DNA from: Lactuca virosa | Lineage: Eukaryota; Streptophyta; Magnoliopsida; Asterales; Asteraceae | Assembly (NCBI GenBank): GCA_928212115.1 | Contig: CAKMRJ010004445.1 | Location: forward strand, 3,376,661 to 3,440,660 | Direction: 5' to 3' | DNA: 64,000 nt | Shown here: positions 11,932 to 24,570 of the stretch, in pieces | Position numbering within the stretch: the stretch's first letter is position 1 | Layout: each line of letters opens with the position of its first letter | Notes under the pieces: generated by a model | Told to the model about the DNA's origin: nothing | Databases searched by the model: none | What the model saw: the letters and a program-made list of their open reading frames with translations, nothing else | Translations under genes and position numbers: made by a program

Positions 11932-14266
11932 TGTGACATCCCCTAATTTCTCGGCCAGAAAAGACCGATTTAATTTATGCTTTTAAAATAAAATCAGAGT
12001 AATCCTTTTAAAAGATGTTGCGGAATTTGTTCCCAAAACAAAACATGATGAAAGTTTATCAAAACCTTTCTTTAAGAAATATATAATTTCATTTTATATC
12101 AAAACCTCAGGATGTCATGTTCTGATACAGATCAAAAGCATAAACAAGACATTATAAGCCTTACAACAGTTATTTACAACTACTGGCCTATAATCCAAAA
12201 ATCTCTCATCATCATCCGACTATGCTCGGGGTCCACTACCTGTAATATAAAAAGTTGAGTGGGTCAGGCTTGGGATCCTGGTGAGCATATAGCGTTTTCA
12301 ACCCACAATAATAATAAACTTATTAAGTTCATCAATCAACAATAACCCTGATTACCCATTCCCATTATCCTCACTTTACGTCCCTAAACACCTGTCACAA
12401 GGGACCTAGGCTAAGGAATATCATCGGGATGGACACTACTGCTACGGGGACTCCTCAGCCATACATGTCCTAAAGGCAACCATGAGGGGAATGGAGTACG
12501 CCAATGAACATATAGTTCACCAACACCTACAAGTTGCGAACCTGCTAGTGTTCCACTGGACTGTCTAGAAAGGTCCGTGGTCGTCATCTATACTCCGCTA
12601 GACGACTACAACAACAACAACAACATCGAGGCCTCTCACCATTTTAACACACATCAACTATTTCGTCTACCCATGTTTTACCCAACATATTTGTAGATAA
12701 AATACATATACAGTTTAAAACTTGTATAAAACATCTATTGAACAGTCACCTCAAATAAACAATTAATATAATTACACATAGCACGTATTTTAAGGAAAAT
12801 ACTTCATATCTATGTGTAAGGTGAAAGTGACTACACACTCACTTGATTTAATGATAATCGGGCAGCACTTCGTTTCCTAAAACGATCGTTTCTAATAAAA
12901 CCGAGAGTTTTATTGAGAAACCGGGCTCTGTAAGGGTTGGGCTTCAAAACCGAAAAGATAAATTTCTCGGGCTTCTTGGGCACTTCAGGACGTATTTTGG
13001 GTGTTTGGTATAATACCGGGGCTTTGGGGGAACTTGGAATGAAAGAAATATGGGTTTAGGGGTGTAAAAATGACAAATTTCCAAATTATCCCCGGGAGGT
13101 CTCGCACCCTTCTATTTATAGGGGCGAGGCTTCTGATCCAAGGGCTGAGAAGCGGACAGGTGTCAGCAGATGCGAAGGGAAGGCTGATGGATCGCATGTG
13201 CGAGGGTCCAGGTGTGGGCTTCTGATTGGACCGAAGTCTATGGTCCGAGGTTCGGATCCGAAGCAAGAGGGAAGGGGGACAGGTGGTGGGAAGGTCGGAC
13301 ACACGGCAGGGAGAGCGAGGCTCGGACGAGGCTGCACACGCGTCGCTCCTCGGATGCGCCACGGCTTCGTATGACTCAGCAATTTCGGACACGTGGTGCC
13401 CATACAGCGAAGGTGACGTGGCCGAAGCATGACTACGCGAATTTTCTCGGATTTAGCATTTTTTCTCGATTTTTGTGCAAAAACTTCTAAAATCCATAAC
13501 TTTTGCATACGGGCTCCGTTTTTGACGTTCTTTATATGCACGCGTAGGTAAAATTACGCTTTTACAACTTTCGTTTAGACTTCATAGGCTACTTTTGAAT
13601 TTAATTTTTATATTATTATTTTTAACAGACCGGGATAGGAAATCCGTTAAAAATTCATAACTTCTTCATCCGACATCCGTTTTCGTCTGTTTTTTTACCA
13701 TTGTGCTACTATTAATGAGACCTTCGATTCTCGTTTAGGTTGTGTCGGCTAAAAATCATTCGGTCTACAATTCGAGTTTTTAGCTGTCTACTGCTAAGCT
13801 GAAACTTAGAAAAATCATAACTTCCTCATACGAAGTCAGATTTGGGCCTTCTTTTTATACATACTCTCGGTTTAACGAACACTACGAATTTTGTTTAGAT
13901 CACTAAGGCTAAAAAGTAGTTTATCAAAAACTCACTTTTTATGTCATTCGGCACCGTGCCGGTTTTGTCGTGGAACTTCGACATGTCATACCTTCTTCGT
14001 TATAACTCGGATTTCGGTATTCTTTATATATCCGGAATCCTTGTCACGACCACTACAACTTTCTTAATAGATATCGGGTTTATCTAATATTTATTTTTGA
14101 CGCATATTTTTATTCTTAATTAATTAAATCCTAATAATTAAGCATAAAACACATAATTCACATAATATTCACATAATTCCTTTTCATTTCTTCAAAATGA
14201 TTTACAAAGGTTAACCTAGACTATTATGTCAATATTATTGCCTAGCCTAGAAACACGGGTGTTACA
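11932..14266 (-). repeat. Element B, 5' LTR
   Basis: It pairs with 4653-6988 at nearly equal length and ends ...GGGTGTTACA. The quasi-repeat array is present again at about 13490-14060. A minus-strand TATA-like box is at 13113-13120. Confidence 0.94.
13113..13120 (-). promoter_or_regulatory. TATA-like box of element B 5' LTR
   Basis: TATTTATA on the plus strand is TATAAATA on the minus strand, set in a GC-rich context (CCCCTATAAATAGAAGGG) that is identical in the 3' LTR and in F. H and E have TATAAATA at the equivalent place. Confidence 0.65.
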
Positions 14267-14271
14267 CTTTG

Positions 14272-14892
14272 TGAGGGTCCAGCTCGTCGAGTTAACCCCT
14301 AACTTGCCGAGTAAACAGCTTAGCCAGCTCATTTGGACTCTAGGGACCTCACATGGTCCAGATCTTTAGTTCAAACCTCAACATGAACTCAAAACACTCT
14401 AGGTCCTCATATTAGATAGAAAAGCCCTAAACTCCCAAAATCATGATATCTACTCAACAAAATAAGAAAGGTGAAAGCTTTATACCTTTCCCAGAAGCTC
14501 TGAGGTGAAATAGCCACAGATCTAGCAGCTCCTTCTCGTCTCTTGGCTTGGAATCCTTCTCTTCTCTTCAAATGATGCACCAAACACTCAAGGTTAGCTC
14601 AAAACTCTCTCTCTTTAAGCTCACAAACCGATTAGGGTTTACTCCCAGGGAGGTATAGCCGCAAATGAGGTTATAAGTGCCCTTAAATAGCCCCCAAACC
14701 CGGGGATTTAGTGTTTCTCATCACAGCGTCTACTCGGCGAGTCGGCTCTCGTACTCGTCGAGTAGGTCATTAAATCCCACGTGCCACATCTTGACTCTAC
14801 TCGACGAGTTGTAGCACCGACTTGTCGAGTAGCTCAATGGTCCTAAAAAAATAAAAATAAATAGACAATATACATGGAAGTCCGGATGTTAC
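14272..14892 (-). repeat. Element A, 3' LTR, second segment
   Basis: It resumes TGAGGGTCCAGCTCGTCGAG after B and ends ...CCGGATGTTACA. Compared with 37001-37876 it lacks about 250 bp between AGCTCAT and TTTGGACTCTAGGGACC. ACTCGNCGAGT palindromes occur near 14735-14840. Confidence 0.88.
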
Positions 14893-14905
14893 AATTCTCC
14901 CCCAG
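14893..14905 (-). other. Element A polypurine tract
   Basis: On the minus strand CTGGGGGAGAAT abuts the LTR terminus TGTAACATCC. Confidence 0.85.
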
Positions 14906-14910
14906 TAGAA

Positions 14911-15976
14911 TCAGACTTCGCCCTCGAAGTCATGATCTGGAAATAACTCTGGATACTGCTCTCGCATCTCGGACTCCGGCTCCCAAGTCAACTCAGACCC
15001 TCTCCGATGTTGCAACTGGACCTGAACCAGGGGTACCTCTTTGTTCCTCAGAACCTTCACCTTTCGATCCATGATCGCAATCGGTCTCTCAATGTAATTC
15101 AGGCTCGCATCCACCTGAATGTACTCTAATGGCACCACTGCTGTCTCATCTGCTACACACTTCCTCGGCTGAGACATGTGGAAGGTGTTATGAATCTGGC
15201 TCAACTCCGCAGGTAGCTCCAAACGGTACGCTACCTTACCCACTCTGGTGGTTACCCTGAAAGGACCGATGTATCGAGGCCCCAGCTTGCCCCTCTTCCT
15301 GAATCGGATCACCCATTTCAATGGGGATACCCTCAGAAGGACAAAATCTCCAACCCGAAACTCAAGCTCGGATCGTCGCCCTGTCTGCGTAACTCTTCTG
15401 GCAACTCTGGGCCGTCAGTAACCTCTGTCTGACCTACTGAATCTGCTGAGTCGTCTTGAGCACTATCTCAGTGCTACCCATCACTCGCTGTCGCACCTCT
15501 CCCCAACAGATAGGAGTCTGACACCTCCTCCCACAAAGAAGATCAAAAGGAGGCATACCAATACTGGAATGGTGGCTGTTGTTGTAAGAAAACTCAGCCA
15601 AGGGCAGATATGTGTCCCAACTTCCACCGAAGTCCAATACACATGCTCGAAGCATGTCCTTGAGCGCCTGAATCGTCCTCTCACTCTACCCTTCTGTCTG
15701 CGGGTGGTAGGTTGTACTGAAGTGCAATCGCGTACCCAACTCCTCATGAAACTTCTTCCAGAACCTAGAAGTCAAACGCACATCCCGGTCTGACACTATC
15801 GAAGTCGACACTCCGTGCCGAGCTACCACCTCTCTTACATATATCTCGACCAGTCTCTCTGCAGAAGAACTCTCACTAATAGCAAGGAAGTGAGCGCTAT
15901 TCGTCAACCGGTCCACAATCACCCAAATCACGTCGACACCTCGTGCGGTCCTTGGCAATTTGGTGATAAAATCCAT
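14911..15976 (-). pseudogene. Element A integrase core to chromodomain-like tail
   Basis: The core (15686-15976) has MDFITKLPRT, VIWVIVDRLTNSAHF (first Asp), SDRDVRLTSRFWKKF (second Asp) and HPQTEG, where the normal HPQTDGQSE is cut by a stop. The frame resumes at 15434-15655 (FGGSWDTYLPLAEFSYNNS). The C-terminal part (14911-15321) has GKLGPRYIGPFRV, IHNTFHMSQ, and the tail VQLQHRRGSELTWEPESEM, a group II chromodomain-like module. The stop at 14911-14913 is just before the polypurine tract. Broken by at least three lesions. Confidence 0.87.
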
Positions 15977-16036
15977 GGAAATCTGTTCCTACTTCCATTG
16001 GGGAACCTCTAGTGGCTGCAACTTGCCATGAGGACA

Positions 16037-16740
16037 CTAGTGCTCGGCCTTAACCCGAAGACATGTCAAGCACCTCTCGAGTATCCAAGCCACGTCCCTC
16101 TTCATACATGGCCACCAATAATCTCTCTTCAGGTCAAAGTACATCTTAGTGCCTCCTGGATGGATCAAAAATCTCGATCTATGTGCCTCCTCCATCAGAA
16201 TACGGCGAGCTCCGCTAGTATAGGGCACCCAAATCCGCCCTCGGAAAGTCATAAGCCCACAACTGTCTGTCACAAACTCAGACACCCTCCCAATCACTCG
16301 CTCCCTCTTGCGGTTCTCTGGTCTCACGGCCTCCACCTGGGCCTCTCGAATGGTATCTAAGACTGGAGTCATCACCGTCATCCTCATACATACATCTCGG
16401 ATCGGAGCGCTCTCGGATCTACAGCTCAGGGCGTCGGCTACCACATTAGCCTTGCCTGGATGATACAGGATCTCACAGTCACAGTCTTTCACCACATCCA
16501 ACCACCTCCTCTGTCTCATATTCAGGTTGGGCTGATCCATGAGATACTTCAGGCTCTTGTGGTCTGTGTATATAGTACACCGAACACCATAAAGATAATT
16601 GCGCCAAATCTTAAGGGCGAACATTACCACCCTAACTACAAATGATGGGTGGGATACCTCGTCTCATGAGGCTTCAGCTGCCTCGACGCATATGCTATCA
16701 CGTGACCCTTCTGCATCAACACTGCACCCATCCCTGAGAT
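16037..16740 (-). pseudogene. Element A RNase H (3' part) and integrase zinc domain
   Basis: It starts at the H insertion and reads the end of RNase H (IYTDHKSLKYLMDQPNLNM, RRWLDVV, YHPGKANVVADAL), a linker, and the integrase HHCC domain (IHPGGTKMY...YWWPCMKRDVAW...CLTCLRVKAEH). The first RNase H catalytic Asp lies on the other side of H, near 23370-23400. Removing H and one TAGAC copy restores continuity with element D's sequence. Confidence 0.86.
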
Positions 16741-17540
16741 AGACTGTAACGCCCGTAGATCCGGACTAGTCAATTTAGAGATAATAGGGGTCGAAAAAGA
16801 CATTTCGACAAAAGGTTATTTAGAATAAATAATCTTAACCAAGTTGTAGAATATGTCTCAAGGGTCCCGTACATATAAAGAACGCCGAAATCCGAGTTAT
16901 AACGAAGAAGTTATGGCCCGTCGAAGTTTTACTACAAAACCGACACGACATCGGGAAGCGTAAATAGTGAATTTACGATAGAGAGACTTTTAGCCTTAGT
17001 GATCTAAACAAAAGTTGTAGATTACGTTAAACCGAGAACATACAAAAAAACAACGCCTAAATCTGACTTCGTTTGAGGAAGTTATGAATTTTCTAAGATT
17101 TGGCATAGTAGTGCACGACCCGAAACTCGAATTTTAGTTTGAGCGGTTTTTGGCTTACGCGACCTAAATGAGAGTTGAAGATCTCATTAATAGAAACTCA
17201 ACGGTAAAAAGACAGACGAAAACGGAGTATGTATGAAGGAGTTACGAATTTTTCGCGGTCATTTAACGGTCTAATCTCCTACTACTTTTAAATTTATGAT
17301 CAGTCGAGAATTAACCGATAGAGTCTAAACGAAAGTTGTAGATCTTGTTTTTATCTACGCGTGGAAAAAATAACGTCGAAAACAGAGCTCGTATGCGAGA
17401 GTTATGATTTTTCTAAGTCGGGAGGGTGTTGTGCGAGTTTGGGTGACGTGGCGAGATCACAATCGTTGCTTTCTCTCTAAGGAAAGCCATCAGATGATGA
17501 CACATGGCACTGACTCGGCAAGTCCATCAGGAATTCAGCC

Positions 17541-17549
17541 TATAAATAA
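17541..17549 (+). promoter_or_regulatory. TATA-like box of element H 5' LTR
   Basis: CCTATAAATAAGAG is followed by a CT-rich stretch (about 17580-17625), a typical plant LTR promoter layout. The 3' LTR has the same box at 21602. Confidence 0.65.
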
Positions 17550-18654
17550 GAGTGTCGGGTTCCCTCATTTCCTCACCCCTCAACCCTCTTCTTTCTCTCT
17601 CTATACTCTCTCTCTCTAAGCTCCCTAACCCCCCCTAAAGTCTAGCTAAACCCCCTATCACCCGAAGGAAGCCCCGAGCCTCCTGAAGCCCCTAGAAAAG
17701 AGCCTTTCGGCTCAGAAATTCTGCTCCGGCAGAGCCCAGTTTCGAGAAACCCGCTGTAAGTGAGCTATGCCTAACCTATCTTTAGTATAGCTTATGTTTC
17801 AATATAGTAATGTTATTAGGACCTTATAATGAGTATTTGGGCTATTATTATGAGTTATATAAGTGTCGTTATAATATCTTTTTAACTACTCGCGGTACGG
17901 GGAATCTGGTTTAAAGGGCTGCATAGGGTTGTTGAATTTCAGAAGTGCTATATGTCAAAATGGTCCTGCCCTCCGGTGTTTTATGTCTGGCCCCTGTCTG
18001 TACATAGTGGTTGGAAAATATTGTTTAAACGCTTATATAATAATAATAATGCTAAGACTAATAATTAGTCACGGTAAATATTAGACTAAAATTTAGTGAT
18101 AATAATGCTAGGTTTCGTCGAAGGAAAATAGAATCGTTAAAAGTGAAGCGCTGTCCGAATTTGGAATCATCACTTTAACAAGTGAGTGCATAGTTACATT
18201 CATCTTACACATAGATATAAAATATTTAATATAAATTACATTCTATGTGTGCATATTGTCTGTATATTTGCCATCTATGCTGGGTGAAAGTTTTTTATCA
18301 TGTTTTAAATGATTTAAACTGTATATGTATTTTATATTTACAAATGTGTTGTGTAAAACATGGGTAGATGAAATAGTTGCTGTGTGACAAAAACAAAATG
18401 ATGAGAGGTGATATAGACCATGAGATAAGGTTGAGAGGTGAACCATGAGAGAAGCCTTTTACCCAAGTGTTGGCCCCGTCATCTAGCAGAGTATGGATGC
18501 CAACCACGGACTATTCTAGACAGTCCAGAGGAACACTAGCAGGCTCGCAACCTGTAGGTGTATTTGAACTCTGTACTCACCAGCTGTACTCTAAAAACCC
18601 ATTGACATGTATTGCGAGTGGATTCTCGGAAACGATACTGTCGATAAACGAGAT

Positions 18655-18800
18655 AACCCTGGCGACTATGAGACTTAGTGACTAAACCCTGGTGACTATG
18701 TGACTTAGTGCCTGTTGTATAAACCCTAGCGACTATGAGACTTAGTGCCTAAACCCTGACGACTATGCTCCTTAGTGCCTGTTGAGTAAACCCTGGCAAC
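18655..18800 (+). repeat. Short tandem repeats in H LTR
   Basis: Units with the core ACCCTGGCGACTATGAGACTTAG recur four to five times with alternating spacers (CCTAA, CCTGTTGTATAA). The array is present again at about 22717-22865 in the 3' LTR. E carries a related 36-bp array at the same relative place. Confidence 0.7.
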
Positions 18801-19303
18801 GATGGATTTCGTGCCGTTTCCTTAGGATGATCTTTAGGAATGAATTAACAAGGAATAGTCGATTCTTAGGGTAGATCCTTGAGAGTAAAGAAGATAATGG
18901 GGATGGGTAATTGGGTTTATTGTTTGATGTTTAAACATAATAATTATATTATTGTGGGTTGAAAACCCTATGTACTCACCAGGTTTCCCAACCTGACCCA
19001 CTCAGTTTATTTGTATCACAGGTGTCGATATGAAGTTACATTACACTGAGAGATTAATGAGATATAAATCACTAGTGGTAATAAATGTAAGTTCTGTTTA
19101 TGCTTATGTTTCTGTATTGACGATGACATCCCAATATTTTTAAATGAACAAAATACATTTCTTCGGAAATGCTTTGATAACACATTTATCATGTTTTTAT
19201 GGGAACAAATTCCGCAACATTTTTATTAAAAGAAGTACTCTGATTTTTTTATAAAGCATAAACAAAATCGGTCTTTTATGGCCGTGAAAATGGGGATGTC
19301 ACA

Positions 19304-19317
19304 GTTGGTATCAGAGC
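19304..19317 (+). other. Element H primer-binding site
   Basis: GTTGGTATCAGAGC directly after the 5' LTR, complementary to initiator Met tRNA. Confidence 0.92.
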
Positions 19318-20769
19318 ATTAGTTTAAGCGAACTAGGAATAAGGATTTATTTCTAGACTTAAACTTAGAATGCTAAGCGATGATTGTGAGGAGTGTGTCT
19401 AATATATTTTAGGTAGTACACCTAAATAGACGCAAGCACTAGCTTATTTAGGGAAAATGCCTAACATGCTTTTATGTGCTAAATGATTTGTGATGCTTTA
19501 TGCTATCGTTTGATCGGATCTATGGTCTGTTGCCGACCAGATCTGGAAATTTTATGTGCTCAGGTTTCTAAACGTTTAATTACGATATTAGAATTGGCAT
19601 GTAACTTTTTGGAGTAATAAGGAGGAATACGCGTCTAAGTCTTCCTTTATCTATATCCTCGTCTCAATACACCGAACGCCTACTTTGGTGTATAGAATGT
19701 CATGATCAGGACTCATAGCAGACTGAGCAAATGGAGGAAATGAGAAGGCTTACGATAGTGAATGATACATATCAGAAGATATCGTAAGAGTGATATCTTG
19801 CCTTTAGAATGCGTCTAATAAATAATACGTCTAGTACAGGGGAAGTATACTTTCGATTAGCAAAAAGAATGATTTTTGGTATAATCCATGAAGTTATCCC
19901 ATTGTCTGACAACCGAGTTGAAGCAGAATGGATGATTGAAGATACGCATGGAAGAAGTCCTAGTAGAGTCTAGGGAAAATTTTATGATTGTTTGGACACA
20001 TTTGTATGTGTTAAATTGTTTTTGTGATAATAACTTGGAGAACTGCGAGACAATACTTGGGACGAGTATGAGTAGGTGTGAAAGGTAGTAGAGGCCTATA
20101 CTACCGGAAGCACATGACTCACACTTGGATCAGGGAAAGTCACAAGGTTACCAAGAAGCTAGTAATTGATACCATTTTATTAAAGTATGTCGTTACCATT
20201 GTTTCGGTAATGACTAAGAATATTGTTGTTATTCCGACCCTAGTGGTCATATCGAATTGAGTCCGACTAAGACGAGTATCTTACATGGTTCAGAGAACCA
20301 AGTCCGATGTAGCACCTGACTTAATCCGGAAGAATTAATCAAAGCGATCAGTAGAGGTATCGCAACGGTTGCTTGTAGCTAGAAATGCTACCTTTTAAGA
20401 TGAGATTAGAACATGAAGGAAAGAATAGTCTGTTTTGGAAGACTCTAAGAGACCTGAGTCTAAGCGTTGCAACATACGATGATAGGTCATTAGAATATGT
20501 CACATCGTTCCATTGTAGTAATAAAATAACATATCTTAAGTTCGTATCCAGTGAGGATCGAGATTGTGACTTGAAGGTCATAATTTGGAGTCTAACGTGA
20601 GATAGGGAGCAAGTGCAAGATCGAGCACCGCCTGTAGTCAAGGAGCCCAAGAGTTAGATACTCATTCGAAGGAACATAGAAGTTACGATTATTACCTAGG
20701 ATAAATAGAAAACATACAGAGTCATTATACAGCCCTGTTTCGTTGATGATTCCGGGACGTAATCATCCT
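19318..20769 (+). other. Element H internal region, no coding capacity
   Basis: No gag, protease, RT or integrase motif is present and frames are short. The first part follows B's leader, including the GATC/GGTC hairpin near 19515-19545. A 9-bp hairpin CTTACGATA/TATCGTAAG (19749-19757, 19780-19788) and the GGCC-loop hairpin at 20084-20105 are both conserved in E. The rest is unique to the H/E family. Confidence 0.82.
20084..20105 (+). other. GGCC-loop hairpin (dimerisation-site-like) in H leader
   Basis: GGTAGTA (20084-20090) pairs with TACTACC (20099-20105) around an 8-nt loop GAGGCCTA whose AGGCCT core is self-complementary. E has the same hairpin with one G-U pair; A, C and D have GGGCCC in the loop. 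Confidence 0.7.
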
Positions 20770-20783
20770 AAGGGGGAGATAAT
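20770..20783 (+). other. Element H polypurine tract
   Basis: AGGGGGAGATAAT directly before the 3' LTR. Confidence 0.88.
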
Positions 20784-23365
20784 TGTAACGCCCGTAGATC
20801 CGGGCTAATCAATTTAGAGATAATAGTGGTCGAAAACAACTTTTTGACAAAATGTTATTTAGAATAAATAATCTTAATCAAGTTGTAGAATATGTCTCAA
20901 GGGTTATGTACATATAAAGAACGCCGAAATCCGAGTTATAACGAAGAAGTTATGGCCCGTCGAAGTTTTACGGCAAATTCGGCATGACACCGGGAAGCGT
21001 AAATAGTGAATTTACGATAGAACGACTTTTAACCTTAGTGATCTAAACAAAAGTTGTAGAATACGTTAAACCAAGAACATACAAAAAAATAACGCCCAAA
21101 TCTGACTTCGTATGAGGAAGTTATGAATTTTCTAATATTTGGCATAGCAGTGCACGACCCGAAACTCGAATTTTAGTTCGAGCGGTTTTTGGCTTACGCG
21201 ACCTAAATGAGAGTTGAAGATCTCATTAATAGGAACTCAACGGTAAAAATACATACGAAAATGGAGTCCGTATGAAGGTGTTACGAATTTTCCGCGGTCA
21301 TTTAACGGTCTAATCTCCTCCTACTGTTAAATTTAAGATCGGTCGAGAATTAGCTGACGAAGTCTAAATAAAAGTTGTAGATCTTGTTTTTACCTACGCG
21401 TGGAAAAAAAGAACGTCGAAAATGGAGCTCGTATGAGAGAGTAATGATTTTTCTAAGTCGGGAGGGTGCTGTGCGAGTTTGGGTGACATGGCGAGATCAC
21501 AGCCGTTGCTTTCTCTCCAAGGAAAGCCATCAGATGATGACACATGGCATTGACTCGGCGAGTCAGTGGACCAACTCGGTGAGTCCATCAGGAATTCAGC
21601 CTATAAATAAGAGTGTCGGGTTCCCTCATATCCTCACCCCAACCCTCTTCTTTCTCTCTCTATACTCTCTCTCTAAGCTCCCTAACCCCCCCCCCCCCCC
21701 CTAAAGTCTTGGTAAACCCCCTAGCACCCGAAGGAAGCCCCGAGGCTCCCGAAGCCCCGAGGAAAGAGCCTTTCGGCTCAGAAACTCAGCTCCGACAGAG
21801 CCCGGTTTTCGAGAAAACCCGCTGTAAGTGAGCTATGCCTAACCTATCTTTAGTATAGCTTATATTTCAATATAGTAATGTTATTAGGACATTATAATGA
21901 GAATTTGGGCTATTATTATGAGTTATATAAGTGTCGTTATAATATCTTTTTAACTACTCACGGTACGGGGAATCTGGTTTAAAGGGCCGCATAGGGTTGT
22001 TGGATTTTAGAAGTGTTATATGCCAAAATGGTCCTGCCCTCCGGTGTTTTATGTCTGGCCCCTGTCTGTACATAGTGGTTGGAAAATATTGTTTAAATGC
22101 TTATATAATAATAATAATGCTAAGACTAATAATTAGTCATTAGACTAAAATTTAGCAATAATAATGCTAGGTTTCGTCGAAGGAAAATAGAATCGTTAAA
22201 AGTGAAGCGCTGCCCGAATTTGGAATCATCACTTTAACAAGTGAGTGCATAGTTACTTTCATCTTACACATAGATATGAAGTATTTAATATAAATTACAT
22301 GCTATGTGTGCATATTGTCTGTATACTTTCCGTCTATGCTGGATGAAAGATTTTTATACATGTTTTAAATGATTTAAAATGTATATGTATTTTATATCTA
22401 CAAAATGTGTTGGGTAAAACATGGGTAGATGAAATAGTTGTTGTGTGACAAAAACAAAATGATGAGAGGTGATATAGACCATGAGATAAGGGTGAGAGGT
22501 GAACCATGAGAGAAGCCTTTTACCCAAGTGTTGGCCCCGTCATCTAGCAGAGTATGGATGACAACCACAGACTATTCTAGACAGTCCAGTGGAACACTAG
22601 CAGGCTCGCAACCTGTAGGTGTATTTGAACTGTGTATTCACCAGCTGTACTCTAAAAACCCATTGACATGTATTGCGAGTGGATTCTCGGGAAATGATAC
22701 TGTCGATAAACGAGATAACCCTGGCGACTATGAGACTTAGTGCCTAAACCCTGGAGACTATGCGACTTAGTGCATGTTGTATAAACCATGGAGACTATGA
22801 GACTTAGTGCCTAAACCCTGGCGACTATGCGACTTAGTGCCTGTTGAGTAAACCCTGGCAACAATGGATTTCGTGTCATTTCCTTAGGATGATCCTTAGG
22901 AATGAATTAACGAGGAATAGCCGATTCTTAGGGTAGATCCTTGAGAGTAAGGAAGATAATGGGGATGGGTAATTGGGTTGATTGTTTGATGTTTAAACAT
23001 AATAATTATATTATTGTGGGTCAAAAACCCTATGTACTCACCAGGTTTCCCAACCTAACCCACTCAGTTTATTTGTATAATAGGTGTCGATATGAAGTTA
23101 CATTACACTAAGAGATTAAAGAGATATAAATCACTAGTGATAATGAATGTAAGTTCTGTTTATGATTATGTTTCTATATTGACGATGACATCCCAATATT
23201 TTTAAATGAATAAAATACATTTCTTCGGAAATGATTTGATAACACATTTATCATGTTTTTCTTGGAACAAATTCCGCAACATTTTTATTAAAAGAAGTAC
23301 TCTGATTTTTTTATAAAGCATAAACAAAATCGGTCTTTTCTGGCCGTGAAAATGGGGATGTCACA
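20784..23365 (+). repeat. Element H, 3' LTR
   Basis: It pairs with 16745-19303. It includes ACTCGGCGAGT and ACTCGGTGAGT near 21555-21580, which the 5' LTR has lost, a C homopolymer near 21688, and the short tandem array. It ends GGGGATGTCACA before TAGAC. Confidence 0.92.
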
Positions 23366-24570
23366 TAGACGCATCACAATAGACCACAAAGTCCTCCACT
23401 CCCTCCGGAAGGGCTAACACTGGAGCTTCGCACAATTTCTAGCGAAGTGTCTCAAATGATGCCTGCTGCTCAGGCCCCCAAACAAAAGTAACACCCTTCC
23501 GGGTCAATTTGGTGAGAGGAACTGCAATCTTGGAGAAATCCCTGATAAAACTCTGATAGTAGCCGACCAATCCCAGAAAACTCCTGATCTTGGATGGGGA
23601 TCTCGCCACCTCCCATCGCATAACCGCCTCAATCTTGGCCGGATCAACCAATATCCCATTCTGATTAACGAGATGTCCCAGGAATTGGACCTCTTGTAAC
23701 CAGAAATCACACTTGGAGAATTTGGCATACAGCCTCTTTGACCTCAAAACCTCACGAACGTCTCGCAGATGCTCCTCATGCTGCTCTCTGGATCTCGAAT
23801 ATACTAAGATATCGTCGATGAACACGATCACCGACCAGTCCAACATAGGCATGCACACCCAGTTCATGAGATCCATGAATGCCGCTGGTGCGTTGGTGAG
23901 CCCGAAAGGCATCACCACAAACTCATAATGCCCATAACGAGTTCTAAAGGCCGTCTTCTGAATATCTTCCTCGCATACTCTCATCTGGTCATATCCGGAT
24001 CTCAAATCAATCTTGGAAAACAAGGATGCCCCCTGTAGCTGATCGAATAAATCGTCGATCCTCGGAAGTGGATAACGGTTCTTCACCGTCAACTTGTTCA
24101 ACTCCCGGTAATCGATGCACATCCGGTGCGAACCATCCTTTTTCTTGACAAAAAGGATCGGTGCTCGCCATGGCGAGCTACTTGGTCGAATAAATCCTTT
24201 TCCCAGCAGCTCCTGAAGCTGTGAGGATAACTCCTGCATCTTTGGTGGCACAAGGCGATAAGGTGCCTTGGCAATAGGTGTTGCCCCCGGAATCAAATCA
24301 ATCCGAAACTCCACCTTCCTTACGGGAGGCACACCCGAAAACTCCTCAGGGAAAACATCCGGGAACTCGCACACTATCGGAACCTCGGCGGTAGAACTCG
24401 GCCTCTCTGACGAAATCCGCGTATCCATCACGTACGCCAGGAAGCCCATACAACCCAACTATAAACTCTGCCTCGCCCCGGCAGCAGAGCAGAAGGCTGA
24501 CCCAGATCTGGTACCCTCGCTATATACTGTAAGCACTCCCCCACTAGGGTCTCGTATAGTCACCATCTAA
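23366..24570 (-). pseudogene. Element A reverse transcriptase and start of RNase H
   Basis: A long open stretch (23439-24458) covers the RT: KAPYRLVPPKMQEL, FVKKKDGSHRMCIDYRELN, NRYPLPRIDDLFDQL, FSKIDLRSGYDQM, FGLTNAPAAFMDLM and the catalytic FIDDILVYSRS. The connection domain follows (GYYQSFIRDFSKIAVPL, WGPEQQASFETLR), and the RNase H start lies up to the H junction. The 5' side includes the GVPPVRKVEFRIDLIPG linker. This is the best preserved part of A's pol. Confidence 0.9.

Larger units (their letters stand above)
4653..14266 (-). mobile_element. Element B: Ty3/gypsy chromovirus (Tekay/Del-like), 9.6 kb, inactive
   Basis: A complete element with LTRs 4653-6988 (2336 bp) and 11932-14266 (2335 bp), a PBS at 11918-11931, a polypurine tract at 6989-7005 and TSD CTTTG on both sides. 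On the minus strand the order is gag, zinc knuckles, protease, RT, RNase H, integrase, chromodomain-like tail, as in plant Tekay/Del chromoviruses. The pol frame is split by at least seven shifts or stops. LTR differences are a few percent by eye. Unlike A, C and D there is no intron-like insert between gag and protease. Its LTR and leader are closely related to those of the non-autonomous elements H and E. Confidence 0.95.
16745..19303 (+). repeat. Element H, 5' LTR
   Basis: It contains four quasi-repeats with GTTATG/GTTACG anchors at 16910, 17081, 17241 and 17401, a TATA-like box at 17541, and short tandem units of the type CCCTGGCGACTATGAGACTTA (about 18655-18800). Relative to the 3' LTR it lacks about 24 bp between two ACTCGG motifs near 17510. 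Confidence 0.92.
16745..23365 (+). mobile_element. Element H: non-autonomous large-LTR retrotransposon (LARD-like)
   Basis: LTRs are 16745-19303 (2559 bp) and 20784-23365 (2582 bp), with TSD TAGAC at 16740-16744 and 23366-23370. The internal region is 1480 bp, with a PBS (GTTGGTATCAGAGC) and a polypurine tract but no gag or pol. The LTR ends (TGTAACGCCC...GGGATGTCACA) and the first 330 nt after the PBS resemble B. Element E is a second copy of this family. It must use proteins in trans; B/F-type elements are the best candidates by cis-sequence similarity. Confidence 0.92.
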
